NCBI GenBank assembly: GCA_963966185.1
Contig: CAWZYM010000148.1
Location: 173,501-237,500, forward strand
Reading direction: 5' to 3'
Source of the DNA: Rhabditoides inermis
Taxonomy: Eukaryota; Nematoda; Chromadorea; Rhabditida; Rhabditidae
Length of the DNA: 64,000 bases
The translations under genes were made by a program, and so were the position numbers. Positions 53,304 through 64,000 of this stretch are shown piece after piece; position 1 is the stretch's first letter, and each line of letters begins with the position of its first letter. Under the pieces are notes generated by a model that was not told the origin of the DNA, did no database searches, and saw only the letters and a list, made by a program, of their open reading frames with translations.

Positions 53304-54738
53304 ACATTTCGGGATGAATAGAAAGTGGATACGCGGGAGGAAACAAAATACAATTTGTTGAATAATAACAAAGTCGCCCTCGTTGGTCAAATACAAATTA
53401 ATATCCTACTGTAATCCTAATTTCATGAGAAACGACATTTGTATTGTGTTTTTTTTTATTTGGCTTATTCTTATGAAATCATCACTGATCGTAAACTGTT
53501 CTGAATTCTGATATTCTGAACGTTTCTGCACACCTTTCCATGAACGAGTACATGAGAGAGTACATGTTCATTCAAACTTTGAGGATTGAGGGACTTTTCT
53601 CATAACTTTTATATAAGGGTGAATTATATATGCCATACATCCTAATGGTAACTCAATTTTAAAAATCAGAGGGCACACTGGTAATAGCTTGCTTCACTTA
53701 CTTGATTACTTGAGCGAACCGATTCGCTCAACGCAAGGTAGCCCATCTTCCTCCAGGTATGTTGATGTTTCCCATACGATACTCGGTAACTCGGTACCCT
53801 TGTCAATTTTAACTAACTTTTTTAGAGCTCAAGTCCTCAAATTATTATCATGATGACAGATATTCCTGCAAGAAGGTCAAATTATTCTTCTACCCCTACC
53901 CTACCTAATGTGTTCTCAATTCACAAGTTGGCCAATTCCCCGAAACTGTCAATTATGAGAGGCCAATACGAAAAAGGCATGCTATCACAACCACGATAAC
54001 AATACCAAATACCATGTATGTAAATAAAGTGCTGACGTGCGTTGTATTACTCGTGGGAATGCAATCACTCTCTGCCTCCAACTTGAAAACGCCTCGTGAT
54101 TGTTTCATTGAGCTGAGATGAACAGAAATTACTAAATGATGCGACTTTTCTTTTAGTGACAGGGCGTCATTTCATAAAATGCACTCTGTGCATTCAGAAC
54201 ATATTTGTGATTTGTGCTCACACACACAGATGTGTTGAAACAAAGACGCTTTCGTAATAATTAAAATTGCACTAAATAACAGAGCGAATGCCGCGTGAAT
54301 TTCATAGTACAACTTTACTAAAGAAGTTTCGAGAATAGAATTTGAGAAACCGGCTTTATTGCTTCTTTTGTCGTTTTGTGATGAGAGAATGACGCACTTA
54401 CATATATTATATGTATTAATGTTAAAAAAGAACCGTTTTTCAAAAAGACGGAGAGTTGGTTTTTTACACGATAGAATTGTTTCTACATGATAGGAAATCC
54501 AGAAATGAATGTGTAATTATTTTTATATATTATCGCTCGCACAAGAAAAAAATGATACAAGAAATGAAATTTGAAAAGACAATTTTTTTCTGTGTTTCTT
54601 CATTCCTATTCCTTCTTGAGAATGATTTGTAATCAGAATTGCACTTCCTGTTTTGAAATAAACATGTTTGCATTCCCGTATTGTTTTTTGCCCTTTTGCA
54701 CAGTTTTCAGAGAAACGAAACATAGGGAGTGCGAAAAC

Positions 54739-54838
<100 letters not shown>

Positions 54839-55428
54839 GTCGATTTCGCCCGATTCTGTGCGCATCAGCGAAACATCATCACACTTGTTATTCAATCGGC
54901 TATCTGTTTTCAATATCGCTTTCTAACTTTTTTCTTCACTTCGGCCATCAGTCAATCGAAAGGTCTCTTTTTCACATCGAGCTTGATTGTGATTGGATAG
55001 AATGGTCGGGTGTAGCGAAAACATTGTGACTGCGCGGAGAATATATAATTACATCGGCGCTGAACACGTGTAGTTTTTCCATCTCGGGGTTTGTTTACAG
55101 TAGTAGCGGCGTGATGTGTCATGTATGATGTGGGTTGTATACTTCAATGCGTCATTCGACTCTTTCGAGAACAGCGCGGAACGAGCGAAATTGGATTCGA
55201 ATCAAGCGCCGCGCAAAACACTCAAAACATGTCGCGTCTGATTTGTTGCTGATTTCGTCATCTTTCTCTCTCCCGACCCAGTAAGACTGATCTCCCAAAC
55301 TCCCAAACAGCGCGTAGCCAGTTTCTTTTTGCGCGTCTATCGCTCGGCTTACTCCATAACATTTACATTTGTGTTTGTGATTTAACAAAGGCAGTTTCAT
55401 CCCTGTCAACGACACTCCATGTAGTTCT

Positions 55429-55446
55429 CATCTCTCTCTCTCCTCT

Positions 55447-55497
<51 letters not shown>
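55429..55497. repeat. (CT)n microsatellite
   Basis: About 70 bp of CT dinucleotides with a few CCTCTTT interruptions. Confidence 0.95.
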
Positions 55498-55498
<1 letters not shown>

Positions 55499-55783
55499 CG
55501 TTTTGACGTTTGGTTTTTGCAGCCTGGCTGCAGTCTCGCGGGCTGCTGTGTATTTGTTTTCGCAACACACGGCAACTGGAATCGCACTCTTTCTCTGTCC
55601 ACCCTCTCGTCTATCAATGTTCCCTCCCTCTCTCTAGCCCACCTGCCTCCTCCTGTTTCCCTCAGTCTCTCCATCCGCGCCCCTTGACGTGCGTTTTTTG
55701 CGCATTGTCTGTTTACGTTCTATGCCAACGAACTCTGATAGAGAGAGGGCTGAATCACTGGGTTGAAAACCGGGATACAGAGA

Positions 55784-55830
<47 letters not shown>

Positions 55831-58800
55831 CGCGTGGTATGTACGCATGTCAGGCTTTCTTTCTTCAGGCAGTTTTCGCTTTCACAAGAAGGGTGAAAAA
55901 CTCCCTAACCAAAACACCGCGCGGACTTGATGCGAAGAACGTGCTAGATTTTTTTCGGGCGATAGGTTGGCGATATGGTATTGGGGGAATCTAGCACGAG
56001 CTTGCAGTCTAGGAGAGATGTGGGGACAGACAGAAAACGATCCATCAGATAGGCTGCGCACGCGTTTTCCTTTCTATTCCGAGTCATAAAGGTCGAGCCG
56101 TCTGTTGGCGCGCGATTTCAGCACACGTTGTTTCATGTCTGCTCTGCCTCTCCTCGAAGACACACTCTCTCGCCGCGCTCTCGCCCGCGTGTTTCTGTTT
56201 CTTTTTCTCTCTTGTTTCGAAAATATCTAGAATACGCGATATGTGCGCGGCAGCTGCCGCCAATGTGTGAAGGTTGTTTCCCCCTTTCGCTCTCTCTCCC
56301 CCCTCTCTCTCCCCCCTCCCTCCCTCTCTCTCTCTCTCTCTCCCCCCCTCTCTCTCTCTCAATGGCGGGATGATGGAGAAGCAAAAACAGCCGGATCCCG
56401 CGCGATTTCATGTCTCTATGTTTCTCTCGTTTCAGAAATCACACACACACACACTGTTTGATTTCAATGTCGTTCACATCGCGCCCTTTCATCTTGTGAT
56501 CTCCACCCTTGCATTTCCGCCACTTCTCTCATCACATGTTATTTTACGCTCTGTTTGCCCGACCCTTTTTGTTGAAAAGTCCCCCCGTGTAAATAAATTG
56601 TAGTGCTCGTTGCTTTCTTTGATTCTCACACTCTCACACAGGCAGCCTAGACATTCTATTCCTTGCCTTCACTCTCTACACTCTCTGCCAGCACAATAAA
56701 GTGCATGCATCATCCGTACCGCCACTCTCTCCCCACTGCTATCGTCAATCGACCATGTCCTAGACACATACAGACACAGGCATAGAGAGGGAGGGAGAGG
56801 GGGAGAGGAGAGGGGAGTATAGTGTGCATCCTCGATATTGTGTGTTATCGGCAAAGTGCTCGCGTCCTTTCCTTCGGCCGTTCCAATGATCTCTCAACAT
56901 TCGATTCACATCCCCCTTCACTGTGCGCGCTAGAAAGACAGCCAGAATAGAGCGGCCGTGACTTTCTCGTGACTTGTAGTGAAAAAGAGTGCATCGTCTC
57001 CCACACACGATAACATTAACTTATCAATCCCGAATGTTGAGTCTTTAGCGTTTCTAAACGAATGTTTCATTGGCTGTTGGAACACGTGTGTCAACACATG
57101 TTTACTGTACTGCTCCCATTGGAGGCAGCGGGTGTGGCACGACCGGTAAACAACCGCGTCTCGTGGTCGCAGGACTACGGTAGCATGGATAGCGCAGTAC
57201 GGTCCCCCGATTCTCTCTTGAATTCAACATTTCGAGTCGGCGCTAGTGCTATCAGGGCAACATGGATCTACGGCGTGGCAACAAACATTGCTATCGGGCG
57301 CGCGCGTCGTCTGTTCTCGCTTCTTTCCCCCCGTTGTACAACACACTCACAATACGGAATGCCGCGCGACGGAACAGCCACTAGTGAGAGACTCGTTCAG
57401 GCGGCGGTTTTTTCGCGCCCATCCGCCACTCCCCCGCAGGTTTGCACATGGATGACAGATCGTAGTTCGGTGGGGTGGGGGAAAGTGAATGCTAGTTCTT
57501 CTTGTTCTTTCACTACTCTCGCCATCATACAAGGACTGATAGCGGCGGCGCCGTCTGCGTGGAGTGACGCCAGCCTTATCGCCACATCCTGCGACTGACA
57601 GGGAGACGCGCACACGTGAACGAGTGTGTCTCAGTCCCCCGCAACACAGAGATGTGGTCAGCTCTGGCTGTCTCGTGCTTTGCCGGCGGGCGGCCGGCCG
57701 CGCAGCCTTCGGTCGATACGTAGTGCCGCCGCCGCGCATAAACACAACAAACACACGCGAGGCGCCCGATGCGTGTGCGTGTGTGTGAGTGTGTTGCGAG
57801 ATGTTTCTCTCGCCCGCTCGCCCCTGCCACTCTTGTTGTGCCGCGCTCTCTCGCGAGCGCGCGCCCCCCGGAGGGAGTCAATCTTCGCCCTCCGGGGGCC
57901 ACTCTGACTGTTTATGTTGGCAACTGACCAGAGAGAAGCTAGCTGGGGCAAACATATAATTGAGATGGATGAGGAAACTGAAAGAGCGGGAGGTTTTCTA
58001 AGAATACGCGAAACATATACAGGAATGCTATTATCCCCTACACGGGAGCTTAAGACACCTAATATGATTAATCTGTCTCGGCAAAGCCGTGTCGACCGCG
58101 CGTTTTTGCGCTCTTTTTAGGCGTCGGCCGGGCAAATGGCAAAGTAGCTGTTGTGATGTGCTGAGAGACGCACAAACACAGAAGAAGAAGAAGAAGCGTT
58201 TCCGCGAACTAATGGCCGTGCGATGTTTGATACACTCGGGGGTTCTATTCACGGGGAGAGAGCAATACTCGTAACGGGGCTTACTTGATTCACACACGCG
58301 CTTGCACTTTGCCTCTCGCATTGTATTCGCTCTCTTCACTCCTCCCGCGTCCCAGAGTTCATATTGTCCACCCCTCCCCCCACCACTTTCGATAAACCCC
58401 TATCGGTTTGGAAAAATATGCGCAGCAACGGCGGAGCGCGGTGTTGTTGGCAAATAGGCAAACACCTACAAACACAACACACGTGATGACAGAGTTGCTC
58501 TCTCTCGTCGCCCCGACTCTCTCATCGGAGCGCCTGTCATGTGAGGAGGGGGCAGGCACGCAGGAAGGCAGGGCAGGGGTGCTCGCTTTTTTGCGCGTCT
58601 CGCCCCGCGACCAAACCACGTCGATTGTTTTGCGTGTTGCTCCCATCGCCGCTTCCCCCCTTATCACAACACTGTTTCCAGCGGGGGGGGGTGACATGAT
58701 GCAAGCACGACAACGGGAGACAAGATAAACGGAGCTCTGCAACAGGACATTGTACGCGTCTTTTGCAACTGACCTAATCAGGAATTTCGGTGAAGAGAGA

Positions 58801-61800
58801 AAGAGAAGGGAACAGAAGAGTTTCGTTGCACTAGACGCGAGCTTCAATCACTTTGGTAGTTTTTCGCTGTCTGTGTCTCGTCGACAGCCATCAGTTGGCA
58901 TGTTTCCAGCGGCGGCGCGTAGTTGTGTTGTGATTGAGTTGCGACGGCGCGCTGTGCCGGGTGAAAAAGCGGCGGGCTGCGCAGCCGCGCCGCGCAAAAA
59001 CCTCCCGCCTCGCCTCGCGGACACCGGTTGTGAGTGTAGTAACACGTACGCTCTCCATCTCTCCATCTCTCTGTTCTCTGTATGCGCAGACGTGTGTGTG
59101 TTGCTGTACGAAACTATCAAGAATCCGGTCGACTCACCCCCACGCTCCCGGAACCACATTTTTGCACGCCGTCGGGTGTGTTCTTGTTGCTCGATTGTCG
59201 TCGTGCGACATTCCCTCATACTCGTAATGTGCCCCGTTTAGTCAGAGCAGGAAGAGACATATTTCTCTCATCGCATGATGTAGCGAGTCCTTCCGCGTAC
59301 ATCCACTGCCTCCTACTCTTCCGGATGCGCAAAAAGCGCGGCGAGCAACGGTCGCAGAGAACGCACGTGTATATATTGTCGGGCCTATAATTGGCAGCCC
59401 CTCGATAAACACTGAAACGAGACGGAAATCGGATAGGATTGCTTAGGGTTAATTGTTTCCACGGCTCAGTATTGCTGTGTAGTTCCTCTCGTGGCTTATC
59501 CTTCATCCTCTCACTCTCTGGCTCTGCACGGCATTTGATTGAAGATGGAGACAGAGACTTGTCGTCTAGGTACCTCATTAAGCGAGCAGAAAACTCTTTT
59601 TTTTCGAGACCATGACGCGGCCGTGTTTCGGTGTATCGTAAGCGTTAGCGGAACTCGCAGCCAGCCTAGCCCCACCCCCTTCTGTATACATCGCGCGGCT
59701 ATGCATGCGCGGCGCAGTGTGTAGTAGCGATAAAATGTTTCTCGCTCTCGCCCCGGCTGCTATTGCTTTTCGCCTATATTACATTCCTGTGGCGCGCGCG
59801 AGATAGCAGCTTGTGTTACGCGTACGCAAGCGGCCACTCTCTTGCTCTCGCGTGATAACAGATCACAAGCCGAGTGCACAGTCCATTGAGGCAGTGTTTC
59901 TATTACTGTGCATTGGTCTGCGAACGCGGTCTCAATAGCACTACGCTCGACCAAAATCCAATTACACTACAATTATCGCGCTAGCGTATATGCCTAATTG
60001 TTGCAGCGGAGGAGGAGAAAGGATGAGTTGCTCCCTCAGGGCTCGTTACATCATAAGAGTTGTAGAGTGGTGGCCGTAGTGTAAAGTGAGTGAACAGAGA
60101 AGGGTGAATTGTTTCCCGCATCTCCCGCAGTATCCCGTGTTTCTCTTTTCTTCTTCGCTCTCTCTCCTATCCCCCCCCCCCCCGGCTTCCTCTCTTCCCG
60201 TCTCTCACTCGCACTCACTCACTACATCCACAACATGCATTTCTATCTCTCTCCCCTTTCTCTTTCTCTCTCCCTCTCTACTCGCTTCTTTCTGGCTATA
60301 TCGGTTTTTCTCGCGCAGGCGAGGCCCTGCCCCCGCCGCTGCCGCGCAATGTATGCATGTTTCCCTCTCCCTCTCTCTCTGTCTCGCCTCGCTCGCTCGC
60401 TCGCGCACACACGCCCTCCTATTTAATTAAAAACACGGTGGCCTGGCTGGTGTTGCGCGCTCTCTCTCTTTTCTTCCTCTCTTTCTGTCCTGCTCATTCC
60501 ACTCTGCCCCTTATTCCCCTGCCACCAGATACCCTTGCTGCTGCCATCGCGCACTGTTTGTCAAGGCGGAAAAAGCGTGCGCGACGGCGGGGCTGCGACG
60601 GCGCCCCCTCGTGCTCTCCTATTTATTGTTCCATCTCGTGTTCTCCTCTGGCTGCGCGTTCACGTGGTGTCCTTTTGACTTGTAGTGTCTGTCTCGCGCA
60701 TCCTAGCCAACCGGTCCTCTGACCCCGATCCGCTCGCGTGTATCATTGTACTCCTCCGATAGCCGCCGGCTCTCATGTGTGTTGAAACATGTTTTTACGC
60801 GCGCGTGTACTGGCGCTGTTTCATCCGGCTGCGTGTGTCGAATTCGCTATTCATACCGAATTCGAGCAGGCAGCAGTGGCGCGCGCGGGGCGAAAGAGGG
60901 GGTTTACCACTCTGCCACCCTGCGCGCTCCGTGTTTTGTCGCTCTCTCCTCTCGTCGAGTCCGAATGCGCTTCGCGCGGCGGCGGCTCAGCGGTTTATAG
61001 TTTATGAAACATCTGCACGAGTGTGTTCGCGGCTGCGCCTGGCCTGAAACGAGTATAGTCGTTTCTCCCGCGCTCTGCTGGGCACTCGATTACTGTGGTG
61101 TTTGTGTTATGTAGCGACGGCGACGAGAGAGAGAGAGAGAGAGAGGCGAGAGAGAGCGGCCTTCTATTAGTATCGATGGTCAACATCATGCGTGTATATG
61201 TGTTTCACACAGCGCTCGATGTGCGTGGAACGGGTATCCTCCTCTTTCTTTCGTCAATTGCATTGTCGTTTCGCGCGTCGACCTCGGAACCCGGATAGGC
61301 GGCGCGGCGGCGCAGGTGTGTTTCTGAAATGCAACATGCTATGCCCTCTCTCGTCTATCCGCCTGCTGCGCACACAACTTGAGCTGTGCGCGTCGCTCTC
61401 TCCCGAAAGCCGCGCGCGCCAAAAACCCGGTTCTACGTTTCCAAATGTTTATTATTTTTTGACGGAACAGGTCTGATGCGAGCGCGTGTGCTGCGCAGCC
61501 TCTCTATCCCTCTTCTCTTTTCCTCTCACCTCTGCAGCCTCTGCTAACATAGCTGCGCGGAGGCGCTGTGCGTGGGAGTCTGCCACACTCGCCTCTCGCT
61601 TGTGTTTTGCCTGCCCCTGCACATTCTCATGCCTCTTCTTTTTCCGTGTTGCCGTCGCTCTATCTCTGTCGCGCCGGTCTTTTTCGCACTCTGAACCCGC
61701 CGCGTCTCGCTACATCGTCAGCGGTGGCTGTCGCTGTTTCCATGGCCTCGCTCTGCACGTCTGCTCCCTCTTCTATCTCCGCTTTCTCTCGCTCGCTGTT

Positions 61801-62686
61801 TCTATTATGCGAGTCCTACTGGAGTAGTTGCACTTTTGTGTTAGCGAGTGAGAGAGTCGTTCCGTTGGACCCTGCACGGGTGTGGCGAGAGAGGCGGGCA
61901 AAGCAGGAGGGCGGCGATGAGCAGAGCGTGTCGAGAGAGTGCGTTCGGGGCGGGGCGCGGCAGAGCGAGAGCGGGATCAGAGGTACCGCGTGCACTACTA
62001 GTACACACCCCTGTCGCCGACCATGAACATTCGCCATTCCACATCCGCGCATCCACCACTGCATGTTATTCCCAGTCCCATCCCGCCTGACTATTTATTT
62101 TTGCCCCCCATCACTTGGTGACTTGGGCATGACTTGGCGGTCGTATGCCTTATCTGGCCGCACGTCATTCCAGCCACGCCGTTTCAATTCGTCTCTCTGC
62201 TCGCTTTGTGGCGTGTTGTGTTTGCTTTGTCAAAACGCGGCGCGCTCGCGCAGGCTGCGATAGCTCTCTCGTCGGCTGCGCGGCATGCCATATTTGGTTT
62301 GTGAATAGTGTATGTGTGTATATGTTGCCGGCTGTATGTCGGTGTTTCTCTTTTTCCACGCGCGCCGTCGTCGTTCTTTCTCTTCTCCCTTGCCTTGCCT
62401 CCGATACAATTGATTCAGATAGATACAACCGCGTGGTGTGCGCAGAATCACACATCATAGTTTTTTTTGTTGCTAGTGCGCGGCGCGGCCGCAGCCGGCT
62501 GTGTTCGACACCCTCCCCCACAATCTACACATTCTCCACCGTTTTTCGTTTCATAGCATGAGTCATGTTGTCTTCTCGCGCCGGCCTACGATCGCGGCCC
62601 ATTTCGAAACGTGCATTTGCTTGTACTGTTGCAGTGTCTCCGTCGTATTTATGTGTCTGGAAATTCACCTTATGTCTTTTGCAGAT

Positions 62687-64000
62687 ATGGATCTAGCCGC
62701 TCAGTTGGAGCTTCTCGCACCATCGATGCTTGCTATGCAGGAGGCCGTGAAGCTGGAGAACCGCGCCTCGCCCGTAGAGGCTGCTGAGGCCGTGGAGACA
62801 CAGGGTGAGTCTTCTGACTGACTGCACTGTTTACTCATCACGTGTCAAAACACGACAACACCACAGTGATCAATTGATATTCCGCGTTGTTTTCACATCA
62901 TTGCTGAGAGAAGATTCCTATCAGCCGCGTGGCGCGCGTAGTGACTCACTTTTCTCAGCGAACGCGTTCTGTTCTTGTTCGTTTCACAGCCATCTTTTTT
63001 GCAGAGCCGTCCCCGTCATCCCCCTCGGTTTTGGCTATGCCTTCCTTGCCGACGCCTACTCCCCTGCCCGTTAACCCTCTGGAAAACATCGAGCGGCCCT
63101 CTCTTTCCTACAAGGACCTCATCATCGAAGCTATCGAGAGCAGCCCTGAAAAGAGGCTGAAGCTCAACGAAATCTACCAGGTGAGCACTACAGTGTTCTC
63201 TTCTACCGTAATCGGGTTTCCGTGTGTCTGCGCGTTCTGTTCTCTTTTCTCTGTGTGTTGTGGCGAGTGAGAGCAAGGGAGTGTTTGCAATGGAGAGAGG
63301 GTGCAGGATAGCAGGAGGGGCGAGGCAGAGAGACGGTCGGCGCCGGCGCTGGCCAGAGTGCAAGTGGTCGAGCTGGCCCGAGCACTCGCCTTGCCCTTTC
63401 TCGCTGCCTGCCACACGCAGCGACAGCAGCGGCTGCAGAGTTCACGAAGACCAGCAGACATAACACAAAGCAGGTCGCTTGCGAAACGTCGCTCAAACTC
63501 AAAACAGGGATCAGGAAAGCACGAGACTAAAGTCAAAGTGGTGTCATGTGATATGTGTAGAGCGCGTGTTGTCCAACTTTCATTACACTCGCATCTTCCA
63601 TTCCGTACATTCCATCTCGCGCACCTCATTGTTATGCAGCTGGCGAGTATGGGTATATTGCCGTCATGCGAGAGCGAAACACACGCAGCCTACATATGTC
63701 TATGCTTGTCTCGCCTCTCGGCCTCTTTCGTCTTCTCATTAAGCCGCGCCGGCGAGGCAGTCGTGCAAAAAGCATGCCGCCGCCGAGAGAGAATGTAGAA
63801 ACACGGAAACAGAAACACCTCTTCCGCAACCTCGCGGCGACATTAACATGGGATTATGTATTAAACATAGCAACTCGAATTCAAACATCAAAATTCCAGG
63901 TGATTCGCGTGCTCCACCCGTACTACCGCCTGCGACCTGACCAGTGGGGATGGCAGAACAGCATTCGTCACAACCTCTCCCTCCACGACTGTTTTGTCAA
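62687..64000 (+). CDS. forkhead-box transcription factor (5' part; cut by window end)
   Basis: DNA-binding regulator of development. Exons in the window: 62687-62804, 63005-63180, 63900-64000 (runs off the end). A short acidic N-terminus is followed by a Ser/Pro-rich spacer and the forkhead domain beginning ERPSLSYKDLIIEAIESSPE and continuing, after an intron inside the domain, to WGWQNSIRHNLSLHDCFVK, the recognition-helix region. The WQNSIRHNLSL core is intact. The domain start departs from the common KPPYSY, with SLSYKDLI. A TTTTGCAG acceptor two bases before the ATG suggests trans-splicing, and an upstream start cannot be excluded. The subfamily is not resolved and the wing regions lie beyond the window. 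Confidence 0.93.

Noticed and set aside
57062..57598. 178-codon frame in the CpG-rich upstream region
   Set aside because: Composition follows the local GC-rich DNA, several competing frames are equally long, and no domain is recognised.

Overview
The window reads as nuclear DNA of a nematode. The evidence is many short exons separated by introns often of 43-100 bp, TTTCAG-type acceptors (some directly abutting a start codon, as expected for spliced-leader trans-splicing), no operonic ribosome-binding sites, and a nematode-like gene set (TOCA, NCS, NAS astacin, C-type lectin). GA/CT microsatellites are very frequent. I cannot name the species. All gene models below were built by hand from reading frame, splice-site phase and family resemblance; every multi-exon model closes to a whole number of codons.

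Layout. 1-3054: no recognisable gene, probably upstream region of the next gene. 3055-13749 (+): TOCA/CIP4-type F-BAR, HR1 and SH3 adaptor with two candidate first exons. 15833-16063 (+): possible terminal exon of a tail-anchored protein between inverted minisatellites. 17856-19717 (+): neuronal calcium sensor. 20158-24283 (-): secreted glycine-rich protein with a conserved C-terminal part, its introns holding a 730-bp hexanucleotide satellite and a fold-back element with a tRNA-like unit. 24776-26404 (-): secreted protein with two C-type lectin domains. 27060-28927 (+): four-helix membrane protein with two PPxY motifs. About 29200-29910 (-): LINE fragment. 30176-30248 (+): tRNA-Val(TAC). 30646-36473 (-): astacin metalloprotease with EGF, CUB and TSP1 domains; a second tRNA-like fold-back element sits in its TSP1 intron. 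38039-41573 (-): cytosolic phenylalanyl-tRNA synthetase alpha subunit with an in-frame eEF1B/GST-C-like N-terminal domain. 42423-52840 (+): young Ty3/gypsy-like LTR retrotransposon with 596-bp LTRs and a 5-bp target duplication, missing most of pol. 53231-53303 (-): second tRNA-Val(TAC). 53304-62686: about 9 kb without a recognisable gene. 62687-64000 (+): start of a forkhead transcription factor cut by the window end.

The genes are mostly unrelated neighbours: membrane/actin remodelling, calcium sensing, extracellular matrix or cuticle processing, lectin recognition, tRNA charging and transcription. The strongest candidates for something new are (i) the translation-factor-like domain spliced onto PheRS alpha, (ii) a 19-nt hairpin repeated nine times in the LTR element with compensatory stem changes, and (iii) two fold-back transposons that share termini and TTA target duplications and carry tRNA-Asp-like Pol III units.
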